A stretch of DNA of 7,264 nucleotides. Source: an uncultured Chromatiales bacterium. GTDB lineage: Bacteria > Pseudomonadota > Gammaproteobacteria > Steroidobacterales > GCA-2729495. A program made the position numbers and the translations under genes. Each line of letters starts with the position of its first letter. The first letter of the stretch is position 1. The stretch lies in NCBI GenBank assembly GCA_913058165.1, contig CAJXQV010000062.1, forward strand, positions 1 through 7,264, written 5' to 3'. The notes beneath the pieces were generated by a model. That model did no database searches, was not told the origin of the DNA, and saw nothing but the letters and a program-made list of their open reading frames with translations. Shown one piece after another: positions 1 to 5,673 of the stretch.

Positions 1-42
1 TGCCTCTTGTCTCGTGGGCTCGGAGATGTGTATAAGAGACAG
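1..42 (+). other. Nextera i7 index plus read-2 transposase adapter (library artefact)
   Basis: Bases 9-42 match, as I remember it, the 34-base Nextera read-2 adapter, beginning GTCTCGTGGGCTCGG and ending in the 19-base Tn5 mosaic end AGATGTGTATAAGAGACAG (24-42). Bases 1-8, TGCCTCTT, match the i7 index known as N711 in primer orientation. This is not genomic DNA. The true sequence begins at 43, and the gene entering from the left is cut by tagmentation, not by a natural event. Confidence 0.97.
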
Positions 43-629
43 CCAGAGAAACCATGCAAATTGTCGAAGCCGCTGGCTTCGATGTGGTGTTGGTTGAAAC
101 TGTTGGTGTTGGCCAGAGCGAGACTGAAGTCTCGCGCATGACCGATATGTTTTTACTCATGCTGTTACCCGGCGGTGGCGATGAACTTCAGGGTATTAAG
201 CGCGGCATTGTTGAGCTCGCCGACATGGTCATCGTCAATAAAGCCGATGGTGACACTAAAGCATCCGCACAGCGCACCGCTGCTGACTACCGGAATGCGC
301 TGCATCTGCTGCATCCGCGCAGTGCCAATTGGCAGGTGCCGGTGGAAAGCTACTCGGCAATTGACGGCAGCCGCACACCCGAAATTTGGGAAATTATTTG
401 TCGCTTCCGTGACACGATGGCCGAAAGTGGCGAACTCAGTTCGCAACGGGCCGCTCAAGCGCGCGCATGGATGTGGTCTGAAGTTACCGATACCCTCGTC
501 GACATGCTGAAGCATGACAAGACTGTAAAGCAGCAACTGAAGAAACTCGAAAAGGCTGTCACCGCCGGAGAAACATCTCCGGTTGCCGCCGCACAAAAGC
601 TAATCGACACCTTTTTAGAGAAGAATTAA
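43..629 (+). CDS. meaB: MeaB/ArgK-family GTPase, methylmalonyl-CoA mutase chaperone (3' part)
   Basis: MeaB is a cytoplasmic G3E P-loop GTPase that binds methylmalonyl-CoA mutase, gates adenosylcobalamin loading and protects the mutase from inactivation. The 5' part, including the Walker A loop, is missing because the insert starts at 43. The frame is already open before the first ATG at 54: bases 45-53 encode Arg-Glu-Thr, giving the family's RETM stretch ahead of EAAGFD, so that ATG is an internal Met and not the start. Visible motifs are VETVGVGQSE (about nt 93-122, the switch/G3 region) and NKAD (nt 237-248, the G4 guanine-specificity motif). The last 70 or so residues form a charged helical C-terminal arm of the kind used for dimerisation. 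About 195 residues remain of a family length near 330. The epimerase gene follows 55 bp downstream, as in propionyl-CoA operons, and the mutase gene probably lies upstream, outside the window. Confidence 0.93.
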
Positions 630-644
630 TCCGGCTCATGCCGC

Positions 645-661
645 GGCAGGAAACACCTGCC
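645..661 (+). other. Small hairpin between meaB and mce
   Basis: GGCAGG (645-650) and CCTGCC (656-661) are a perfect 6-bp inverted repeat around the loop AAACA. No T-tract follows, so it is not a standard terminator. It ends 11 bases before the epimerase Shine-Dalgarno sequence and could influence mRNA stability or the ratio of the two gene products. That role is inference; short hairpins also arise by chance. Confidence 0.3.
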
Positions 662-672
662 AGCCATCTCGC

Positions 673-678
673 AAAGGA
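673..678 (+). promoter_or_regulatory. Ribosome binding site that sets the mce start at 685
   Basis: AAAGGA lies directly against an ATG at 679, too close to serve it, but 6 bases before the in-frame ATG at 685. Starting at 685 gives the N-terminus MIGRLNHVAI, as is usual for this family. Confidence 0.65.
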
Positions 679-684
679 ATGAAC

Positions 685-1089
685 ATGATTGGAAGATTGA
701 ACCATGTGGCTATCGTCACACCTGACCTTGAAGCTGCTGCCTCTGTGTATCGCGATACGTTGGGCGCGAAAGTGTCCGAAGCAACCGACATGCCTGAGCA
801 TGGCGTTACCACCGTATTTGTAGAACTGCCCAATACAAAAATAGAATTGTTGGTCCCATTGGGTGAAAACTCACCTATTGCGAAGTTTCTGGAGAAAAAT
901 CCGAGCGGTGGAATGCACCATATCTGTTATGAGGTGGATGACATTATTGCCGCGCGGGATAAGCTCATTGCTGCCGGTGCAAGGGTGCTTGGTGATGGCG
1001 AGCCAAGAATTGGCGCCCACAACAAGCCGGTACTGTTCCTGCATCCAAAAGATTTTGTGGGCACGCTGGTAGAAATTGAACAGGTTTAA
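685..1089 (+). CDS. mce: Methylmalonyl-CoA epimerase
   Basis: This enzyme interconverts (2S)- and (2R)-methylmalonyl-CoA, the step between propionyl-CoA carboxylase and the B12-dependent mutase in the route from propionyl-CoA to succinyl-CoA. It is a small cytoplasmic vicinal-oxygen-chelate (glyoxalase-fold) protein. From the ATG at 685 it has 134 residues, the normal family length. Two beta-alpha-beta modules can be followed: LNHVAIVTPDLEAA near the N-terminus and GGMHHICYEVDD near residues 75-86. By alignment from memory with the Propionibacterium enzyme, the metal ligands would be His7, Glu54 (Gln in that enzyme, Glu in the human one), His79 and Glu130 in VEIEQV. HPKDFVGTLVEIEQV is the typical C-terminus. 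The gene follows meaB and is closed by a strong terminator 15 bp after its stop codon, so it is the last gene of its operon. Confidence 0.95.
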   Translation: MIGRLNHVAIVTPDLEAAASVYRDTLGAKVSEATDMPEHGVTTVFVELPNTKIELLVPLGENSPIAKFLEKNPSGGMHHICYEVDDIIAARDKLIAAGARVLGDGEPRIGAHNKPVLFLHPKDFVGTLVEIEQV

Positions 1090-1104
1090 GTCGCCACATC
1101 ATTC

Positions 1105-1145
1105 AAAAAAAGGCCGGCCGATCTTTATGATCGGCCGGCCTTTTT
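1105..1145. terminator. Bidirectional rho-independent terminator between mce and the fabD-like gene
   Basis: A perfect 12-bp stem pairs GGCCGGCCGATC (1112-1123) with GATCGGCCGGCC (1129-1140) around the loop TTTAT. Seven A (1105-1111) flank the left side and five T (1141-1145) the right, so on either strand the hairpin is followed by a T-run and the stem can be extended by A-T pairs. It sits between two convergent stop codons (1089 and 1162) and can end transcription from both. Confidence 0.95.
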
Positions 1146-1161
1146 AGTTTCTGCATGATGC

Positions 1162-2133
1162 TTAGCTCAATTCAGCAGCTGCCGCCTTAATACTTTCTAC
1201 GTTGATGGCAGCAAAATACGCAGCATCGTGTTCAAGCGCACGCAGATTCTTATTGATAATGCTTTGCAGGTTTGGCTTCTTGGCTGCCGGGCCTTCACCG
1301 CTGCCAATGCCTCCGCCGAACTCAACAAAGGCATCGGCACCTGCGCCAACAGCAGACGCAACGCAGCCCACCCAGTTCACCGGAGCAAATAACTGGAAGA
1401 ACAAACGGGTGCGGATGCTATCCGGTGTTTCTTCATGGGCAACGCCGGTGTAGTTCGACAACACCTCAAAGTTCGCGGTTTTAAATTCCACAGCATCAAG
1501 CTCTTTGCGGAATTCACGTGCTGCCTGCACCATCAGGTAAGTATGAAATGCACCTTCGGTTTTAAGCCGTGTGGCACGCTTGCGTGGATAGATATCGGGC
1601 AACGCCGCTTCCAGCGCATCGAGGTCGGCATCAGTACCGCCAACCACAGTTTGCTGTGGCAGGTTACAACTAGCGATCTGACAATAGAAGCGATCTGCCA
1701 GGGGTTGAGCATCTTCTACAGTAAGCCCCAACGCCACCATGCCGCCTTCACCATGCTCACCCATCAGTTCACCACGGCGACGCACCAAGCCCAAACCGTC
1801 TTCAAAGCTCAAAACACCGGCAGCCACCAGCGCCGAATATTCGCCAAGACTGTGCCCGGCTGCCAATGCCGCAGATACCTTGCCACCAGTGAGGTCACGA
1901 AATACTTCCAGACAAGCAATTTCATGTGTCAACAGTGCCGGCTGGGTGTTGCGCGTAAGACCAAGCTCTTCTTCCGGGCCTTCATGAGACAGCTTAGTGA
2001 TATCAAAGCCGAGAATGTCGTTGGCTTTGCCATAGATATCACGGGCTGCTGCAAACTCAGCACAAAGGTCGCTGCCCATGCCAGCGTACTGACCGCCCTG
2101 ACCGGGAAAAATAAACATGATGTTACTCGGCAT
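1162..2133 (-). CDS. FabD-like malonyl-CoA:ACP transacylase with divergent C-terminus
   Basis: Family members move malonyl from CoA to acyl carrier protein for fatty acid or polyketide synthesis in the cytoplasm. All five residues known to matter in E. coli FabD can be placed: Gln12 in FPGQG, nucleophile Ser95 in GHSLGE, Arg120 in RRRGELM, His197 in GAFH, and Gln247 in RLFFQLFAPVNW. SLGE together with AFH is the malonyl-type signature; methylmalonyl-specific polyketide domains tend to have SQGE and YASH. I place the start at 2133 (323 residues) because GGAG lies 6 bases upstream; an in-frame ATG at 2145 would add four residues. The usual GPGKVLTGL segment near the C-terminus is replaced by a glycine-rich stretch, EFGGGIGSGEGPAAKK. 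There are no fabH, fabG or acpP neighbours, so this may be a second, stand-alone transacylase and not the housekeeping FabD. The fold is sure; donor and acceptor are not. Confidence 0.88.
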   Translation of the reverse strand: MPSNIMFIFPGQGGQYAGMGSDLCAEFAAARDIYGKANDILGFDITKLSHEGPEEELGLTRNTQPALLTHEIACLEVFRDLTGGKVSAALAAGHSLGEYSALVAAGVLSFEDGLGLVRRRGELMGEHGEGGMVALGLTVEDAQPLADRFYCQIASCNLPQQTVVGGTDADLDALEAALPDIYPRKRATRLKTEGAFHTYLMVQAAREFRKELDAVEFKTANFEVLSNYTGVAHEETPDSIRTRLFFQLFAPVNWVGCVASAVGAGADAFVEFGGGIGSGEGPAAKKPNLQSIINKNLRALEHDAAYFAAINVESIKAAAAELS

Positions 2134-2139
2134 AAAATG

Positions 2140-2143
2140 CTCC
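2140..2143 (-). promoter_or_regulatory. Ribosome binding site that favours the fabD-like start at 2133
   Basis: On the minus strand GGAG lies 6 bases before the ATG at 2133. The longer-frame ATG at 2145 overlaps this motif and has no purine-rich sequence of its own. Confidence 0.6.
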
Positions 2144-2154
2144 ATCGGCTGCTA

Positions 2155-2185
2155 TGGCATTAAACCAATGCCAGTCGATTTTCAA
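2155..2185 (-). promoter_or_regulatory. Possible promoter with inverted repeat for the fabD-like gene
   Basis: Minus-strand TTGAAA (2185-2180) and TTTAAT (2164-2159) each match the sigma-70 consensus at five of six positions, but the spacer is only 15 bases, shorter than the ideal 17. A perfect inverted repeat, TGGCATT (2155-2161) and AATGCCA (2167-2173) around five bases, covers the -10 element. It could be an operator or a leader hairpin. The rest of the 146-bp gap between avtA and this gene shows nothing clearer. Confidence 0.3.
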
Positions 2186-2279
2186 AAAATAAAGTTGCCT
2201 GCGATATGCAGGACAAATAATCCATCTCGGTGACGAATTGTGTCTGTTTCAACGGCATCTGGCAATGCACCGCGACTCA

Positions 2280-3545
2280 CTAGGCTTCGGCCCAAATACG
2301 GCGCAGCTCATCACCGATAATTTCTATACCCTCACGCACCACCTGGTCATCCTGAGAGTAGGCTACCCGGATGCACTCGCGGCTGTGTGCCCAATCCTGC
2401 TGCAAACCTGGGAAAAAATGCTGACCGGCAATCACCAGAACGCCACGCTGTTTTAGGCGCTGGTAAAGCTCTTCCGAACTGACCGGCAAACCCGGAAACC
2501 ACAGCCATAAGAACAGCGCGCCTTCTGGCTTATGAATATGGAAGTCAACGCCTTCAAGCGCCTCACGGCACCAGTCCACGGCCTGCATCGCCTTCGTCTC
2601 GTAGTATGGACGGATCACCTCACGACTCAGCTGCATAATTGCACCGGTCTCCACCAAACTCTGCGCCAGAACCGGGCCAACACTGCCGACAGCCAAACTC
2701 AATACCGCATTCATGCTGGTCAACGCATCAATTACATCTTCGTTGGCCACAACAATGCCGGTGCGCACACCGGGAAGACCGATCTTCGATAGGCTCAGGC
2801 ACAGCACAGTCTCTGAATCCCATACAGGAGTAATATCCGAGAATATAATGCCGGGGAAAGGCGCACCGTAGGCATTATCGACAATCAGCGGGATATCGCG
2901 GGCACGGGCAAACCGGGCCAGGTGATCCATCTCGTTATCGGTCAGTACGTTGCCAGTCGGGTTGGTCGGGCGTGACACACATACCGCGCCCAAGTCGCCG
3001 GAGTTGTCTTCAGCCAATGCATCAAAATCGACCCTGTATTTAAACAGATGATCATCCAACAGTTCGATCTCGGGCTGATACGAACGCAACATACCTTTTT
3101 CAACACCAAGGTCTGCGTAACCGATGTACTCCGGTGTCAGTGGCAACAAGATTTTCCGATCAACCGTATTATCTGGCATCGGACCGGCAAACAAATTAAA
3201 CAGCAAAAAAAAGCTGCTTTGACTGCCGGCGGTCAAAGCAATGTTCTTCTCAGACAGATCCCAGCCGTATTCTCGGTTCAGCAATCCGGCTAAAGCAATC
3301 CGAAAATACTCTTCACCGGCCGGCGCTGGATAATTTGCAAGCATCCGCTTAAACAGCGGCTCATCGTTCATCACCTGTAGCATGCGCTCGCGAAACAACG
3401 CCTGAACTTCTGGAATATGGGCGGGGTTACCGCCACCGAGCATCTTGACAGCACTGCCGCCAGATAGCGCCGCGCCCAAATCATCCATAAGCTCTCTGGC
3501 ACCGGTCTTTCGCGCAAACCGTTGACCGAAGTTTGATAAATTCAT
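2280..3545 (-). CDS. avtA: Valine-pyruvate aminotransferase (transaminase C)
   Basis: AvtA is a cytoplasmic PLP-dependent fold-type I aminotransferase that exchanges amino groups between alanine/pyruvate and valine/2-oxoisovalerate. The 421 residues run collinear with E. coli AvtA as I remember it. Shared landmarks include LGGGNPAHIPE near residue 36, GSQSSFFLLFNLFAG at 107-121, PLTPEYIGYAD at 135-145, SRPTNPTGN at 191-199, VDNAYGAPFPGIIFS at 222-236, SLSKIGLPG at 251-259 with PLP lysine Lys254, HKPEGALFLWLWF at 338-350, and the carboxylate-binding Arg393 in CIRVAY. No active-site residue appears to be missing. Its ATG has no convincing Shine-Dalgarno sequence. It is divergent from the monooxygenase gene and lies 146 bp upstream of the fabD-like gene on the same strand. 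It may supply alanine or valine, or balance pyruvate and branched-chain 2-oxo acids; no branched-chain biosynthetic genes are present here to show which. Confidence 0.95.
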   Translation of the reverse strand: MNLSNFGQRFARKTGARELMDDLGAALSGGSAVKMLGGGNPAHIPEVQALFRERMLQVMNDEPLFKRMLANYPAPAGEEYFRIALAGLLNREYGWDLSEKNIALTAGSQSSFFLLFNLFAGPMPDNTVDRKILLPLTPEYIGYADLGVEKGMLRSYQPEIELLDDHLFKYRVDFDALAEDNSGDLGAVCVSRPTNPTGNVLTDNEMDHLARFARARDIPLIVDNAYGAPFPGIIFSDITPVWDSETVLCLSLSKIGLPGVRTGIVVANEDVIDALTSMNAVLSLAVGSVGPVLAQSLVETGAIMQLSREVIRPYYETKAMQAVDWCREALEGVDFHIHKPEGALFLWLWFPGLPVSSEELYQRLKQRGVLVIAGQHFFPGLQQDWAHSRECIRVAYSQDDQVVREGIEIIGDELRRIWAEA

Positions 3546-3729
3546 AATGCAGTTTCTGTATAGGTGATTCGGTGAATAATGAATTGCGGCTATTTTATAG
3601 CATCACGGCAAGAGAATGCGATTTGATCGAGAGCGGACACCGTCAGGGCTGCTTGCGCAGCGGTCACACGAACAGATCAATAAGCCATAGCGTTGTATTC
3701 CCCGATTAGCCGATAGAAACTGGCATGCA
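3546..3729. promoter_or_regulatory. Divergent intergenic region between avtA and the monooxygenase
   Basis: These 184 bases must hold promoters for both genes. On the minus strand TATAAA (3599-3594) is a good -10 candidate for avtA, about 50 bases before its ATG, but I find no matching -35. A short inverted repeat, GCTGC (3648-3652) and GCAGC (3657-3661) around four bases, lies near the centre. No promoter for the monooxygenase is clear, and no regulator gene is adjacent. Confidence 0.35.
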
Positions 3730-4905
3730 ATGGTTATCAAAAATGCTTCCATCATGATTATCGGTGCTGGCATCGGTGGACTGACTGCTGCGTTGGCGCT
3801 GCAACACTTCGGCTTTCGTGTGCGTATCTATGAACAGGCCGATGCGCTCAGCGAAGTTGGTGCTGGGCTCACAATAAGCCCTAATGCCAACCACGCACTC
3901 AATTTTCTCGGGCTTGAAGCTGCTATAGCGGATGCATCAATTATTCCGGCCTCCGGCGGTGTGCGGCATTATCAAACCCGCAAGATGCTCGCCACCAACA
4001 ACCGCAGTAAAACCCCCAGGCAACTTTACGGTGCCGATTATCTGCAAATACATCGCGCCGACCTGCACAGAATTTTGCAAGACGCTGCACAACTCAACGA
4101 CCCGACATGCATCCATACTGGCTACAAAATTAACGCACTATCGCAAACAGATGATGCCGTCACCGCAGGATTCACCAATGGCCAACAGGTCAGCGCAGCG
4201 GCAGTGATTGGTTGTGACGGCATACATTCTTTTGTGCGGGAAGCGCTGTTCGGCAAAGAGGCGCCGCGGTTTACCGGATACATCGCCTGGCGGGGTCTGG
4301 TTCCTACCGAACGACTCAGCGAGGGAATACTCGAGCCCGACTCAGCCATATGCACCGGCCCCAATCAAACCTTCACCCGCTATGCAGTCCGCAGGGGCGA
4401 ACTGTTGAACTACGTGGCCATCGCAAAACGCAGCGGCTGGGAAGTGGAAAGCTGGTCGGTTCGTTCGGACCCGGCTGAGGTTCTTGCCGAGTTTTCCGAA
4501 TGGTCTGCCGACGTGCGCGAAATGATTGCCGCCACACCAGCGGAAAACCTCCACAAGTGGGCGCTGTTCGATCGCGACCCACTCACCAACTGGACAAACG
4601 GCCGCATCACATTGCTCGGCGATGCCGCTCACGCCATGCTGCCCTTTATGGGCCAGGGTGCCGCTATGGCCATTGAAGATGGCTTGGTCCTGGGCAGAGC
4701 GTTTGCAGCGAGTCCATCCCCTGAGGAAGCCTTGAAACGCTATCAACGGGCAAGGCATGAGAGGACGAGCTTCGTGTTACTGGAATCACGCGAGAACATC
4801 AAGCGACTGCAGCGACCAGATACCAATGCTTACAATCAGAACACACATAAAAATGAAGAGAAGCTAGGACTGTTTGGGTACAACCCGGCAACGGTTGAAA
4901 TTTAG
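3730..4905 (+). CDS. FAD-dependent aromatic-type monooxygenase (group A flavoprotein hydroxylase)
   Basis: Enzymes of this class use NAD(P)H and O2 to hydroxylate aromatic or similar ring substrates through an FAD C4a-hydroperoxide. All family hallmarks are present in 391 residues. The dinucleotide fold GAGIGG lies at 12-17 with an acidic ribose-binding Glu35 in YEQ; IHRADL at 107-112 carries the conserved Arg109; the DG motif GCDGIHSFVR is at 161-170; and the FAD-binding GD motif LLGDAAHAMLPFMGQGAAMAIEDG starts near 295, with Asp298. The overall pattern resembles salicylate 1-hydroxylase and 3-hydroxybenzoate 6-hydroxylase, so a hydroxybenzoate-like substrate is plausible but unproven; ubiquinone-pathway or xenobiotic hydroxylases are alternatives. 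No signal peptide is seen, so it should be cytoplasmic. The ATG at 3730 has no visible Shine-Dalgarno sequence. The stop overlaps the stop of the convergent lipoprotein gene. No ring-cleavage gene is nearby. Confidence 0.9.
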   Translation: MVIKNASIMIIGAGIGGLTAALALQHFGFRVRIYEQADALSEVGAGLTISPNANHALNFLGLEAAIADASIIPASGGVRHYQTRKMLATNNRSKTPRQLYGADYLQIHRADLHRILQDAAQLNDPTCIHTGYKINALSQTDDAVTAGFTNGQQVSAAAVIGCDGIHSFVREALFGKEAPRFTGYIAWRGLVPTERLSEGILEPDSAICTGPNQTFTRYAVRRGELLNYVAIAKRSGWEVESWSVRSDPAEVLAEFSEWSADVREMIAATPAENLHKWALFDRDPLTNWTNGRITLLGDAAHAMLPFMGQGAAMAIEDGLVLGRAFAASPSPEEALKRYQRARHERTSFVLLESRENIKRLQRPDTNAYNQNTHKNEEKLGLFGYNPATVEI

Positions 4906-5612
4906 TTACTTAGCGGCCCCTCGCCAGCTTCGACAATCTGCCCCGCCTCGTACAACTCATCAAGACCCGCCACAAGTTGTCGTGCCCACTGCCTTACAAC
5001 CCGCCTAACTTCCTGAGAGTTAGTGACCGGATTGCTATAACGCATTACCTCTCTACTTGTTTCCACGCGGCGCCTATCAACGGCCGACACTAACGGCTGC
5101 CCCGTTACAGAGTCATCTACTTCAAGCACTAATGTGCCCTGCCCGAGTTCCGCAAGAAATACCGCGTCTCTTCCTGCTCGCTGCGGTGGCACAAACGATA
5201 CGACATCAGTCAGCCCACTCCGAACCAACAACACACCAGGGCCCGGCTCTGCAACGACAGAAAAATATTTTCCGGCAGCGAACTCCTCAGCAAACATGTC
5301 GGCAACAATGGTCTGAAGCTTTTGCTTCTGAGCTTCAGTTAACGGGTATTCATTACGGCCTAAACTTAAGTAGCCCTCATTAGGGTTTAACTCGACCTGG
5401 CGATAATCGATACCCAAGAAGATTGGCTGAATTGATGGGTAATTCTGCAGATTCATCCCGGGACGAACATAGGTTTCAGACAACACACTGTTATCGATGC
5501 GAATTAACCCGTTTGCCATGCTTTCGGCACCGGCCTCCAAATTCAGTTGACTGCATGCTGACAACAGGATGGTAATCACCACACAGAAGATACGCTGATG
5601 CTTAGCTGGCAT
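4902..5612 (-). CDS. Predicted outer-membrane lipoprotein, DUF3313-like
   Basis: The function is unknown. From the ATG at 5612 there are 236 residues. A basic n-region (MPAKHQR) and hydrophobic core lead to the lipobox LSAC, with Cys20 as the predicted lipidation site; Ser follows, so the Lol system should send it to the outer membrane. The mature part recalls the DUF3313 family from memory: a YVRPGMNLQNY segment near residue 48, then PLTEAQKQKLQ, EPGPGVLLVR (122-131), EVDDSVTGQPLVSAVDRR (164-181) and a C-terminal amphipathic helix ending in ELYEAG. I chose 5612 because AAAGGAG sits 6 bases upstream; the frame stays open to an ATG at 5636, but those eight extra codons contain the ribosome binding site. 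It is divergent from the Rieske oxygenase, with a 61-bp shared promoter region, and overlaps the monooxygenase tail to tail. The family call is moderate; the lipoprotein call is strong. Confidence 0.8.
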   Translation of the reverse strand: MPAKHQRIFCVVITILLSACSQLNLEAGAESMANGLIRIDNSVLSETYVRPGMNLQNYPSIQPIFLGIDYRQVELNPNEGYLSLGRNEYPLTEAQKQKLQTIVADMFAEEFAAGKYFSVVAEPGPGVLLVRSGLTDVVSFVPPQRAGRDAVFLAELGQGTLVLEVDDSVTGQPLVSAVDRRRVETSREVMRYSNPVTNSQEVRRVVRQWARQLVAGLDELYEAGQIVEAGEGPLSN

Positions 5613-5618
5613 AGAAGA

Positions 5619-5625
5619 CTCCTTT
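5619..5625 (-). promoter_or_regulatory. Ribosome binding site that sets the lipoprotein start at 5612
   Basis: Minus-strand AAAGGAG is followed by six bases and then ATG at 5612. This is the best Shine-Dalgarno sequence in the window and excludes the longer reading from 5636, which would place this site inside the coding region. Confidence 0.85.
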
Positions 5626-5634
5626 GACAAGCAC

Positions 5635-5650
5635 ATTGTGTAAGATTGTG
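5635..5650. promoter_or_regulatory. Tandem ATTGTG repeats in the divergent promoter region
   Basis: ATTGTG occurs at 5635-5640 and again at 5645-5650, exactly 10 bases apart, about one helical turn. The first copy also forms part of CACATTGTG (5632-5640), a short interrupted palindrome. It lies in the 61-bp gap between the lipoprotein and Rieske starts, where a regulator could control both genes. A binding role is inference and chance is possible. Confidence 0.25.
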
Positions 5651-5673
5651 ACCTTAATCAGGAACAAAGATTC

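Noticed and set aside
43..629. meaB read as a complete short gene starting at ATG 54, or as a pseudogene
   Set aside because: The frame is open upstream with family-typical residues, and the break coincides with the adapter junction, so it is a technical truncation.
1435..2163. A 242-codon open frame on the plus strand opposite the fabD-like gene
   Set aside because: Its protein is rich in Cys, His and Gln with no recognisable domain, and it lies fully across a gene with all catalytic motifs. It is a shadow frame.
2191..2212. Possible terminator for avtA: CCTGC/GCAGG hairpin (2198-2212) followed on the minus strand by a T-rich stretch
   Set aside because: The stem is only 5 bp and the T-run starts several bases after it. 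It is too weak to call, although avtA may still end in this gap.
4342..4758. A 138-codon open frame on the minus strand inside the monooxygenase gene
   Set aside because: It is antisense to the conserved GD motif region, with no ribosome site and no family resemblance.
5624..5629. Perfect -35-like TTGACA on the plus strand before the Rieske gene
   Set aside because: No acceptable -10 lies 16-18 bases downstream; the nearest candidate, TAAGAT (5641-5646), leaves only 11 bases. The hexamer also overlaps the ribosome site of the opposite gene, which explains part of its sequence.
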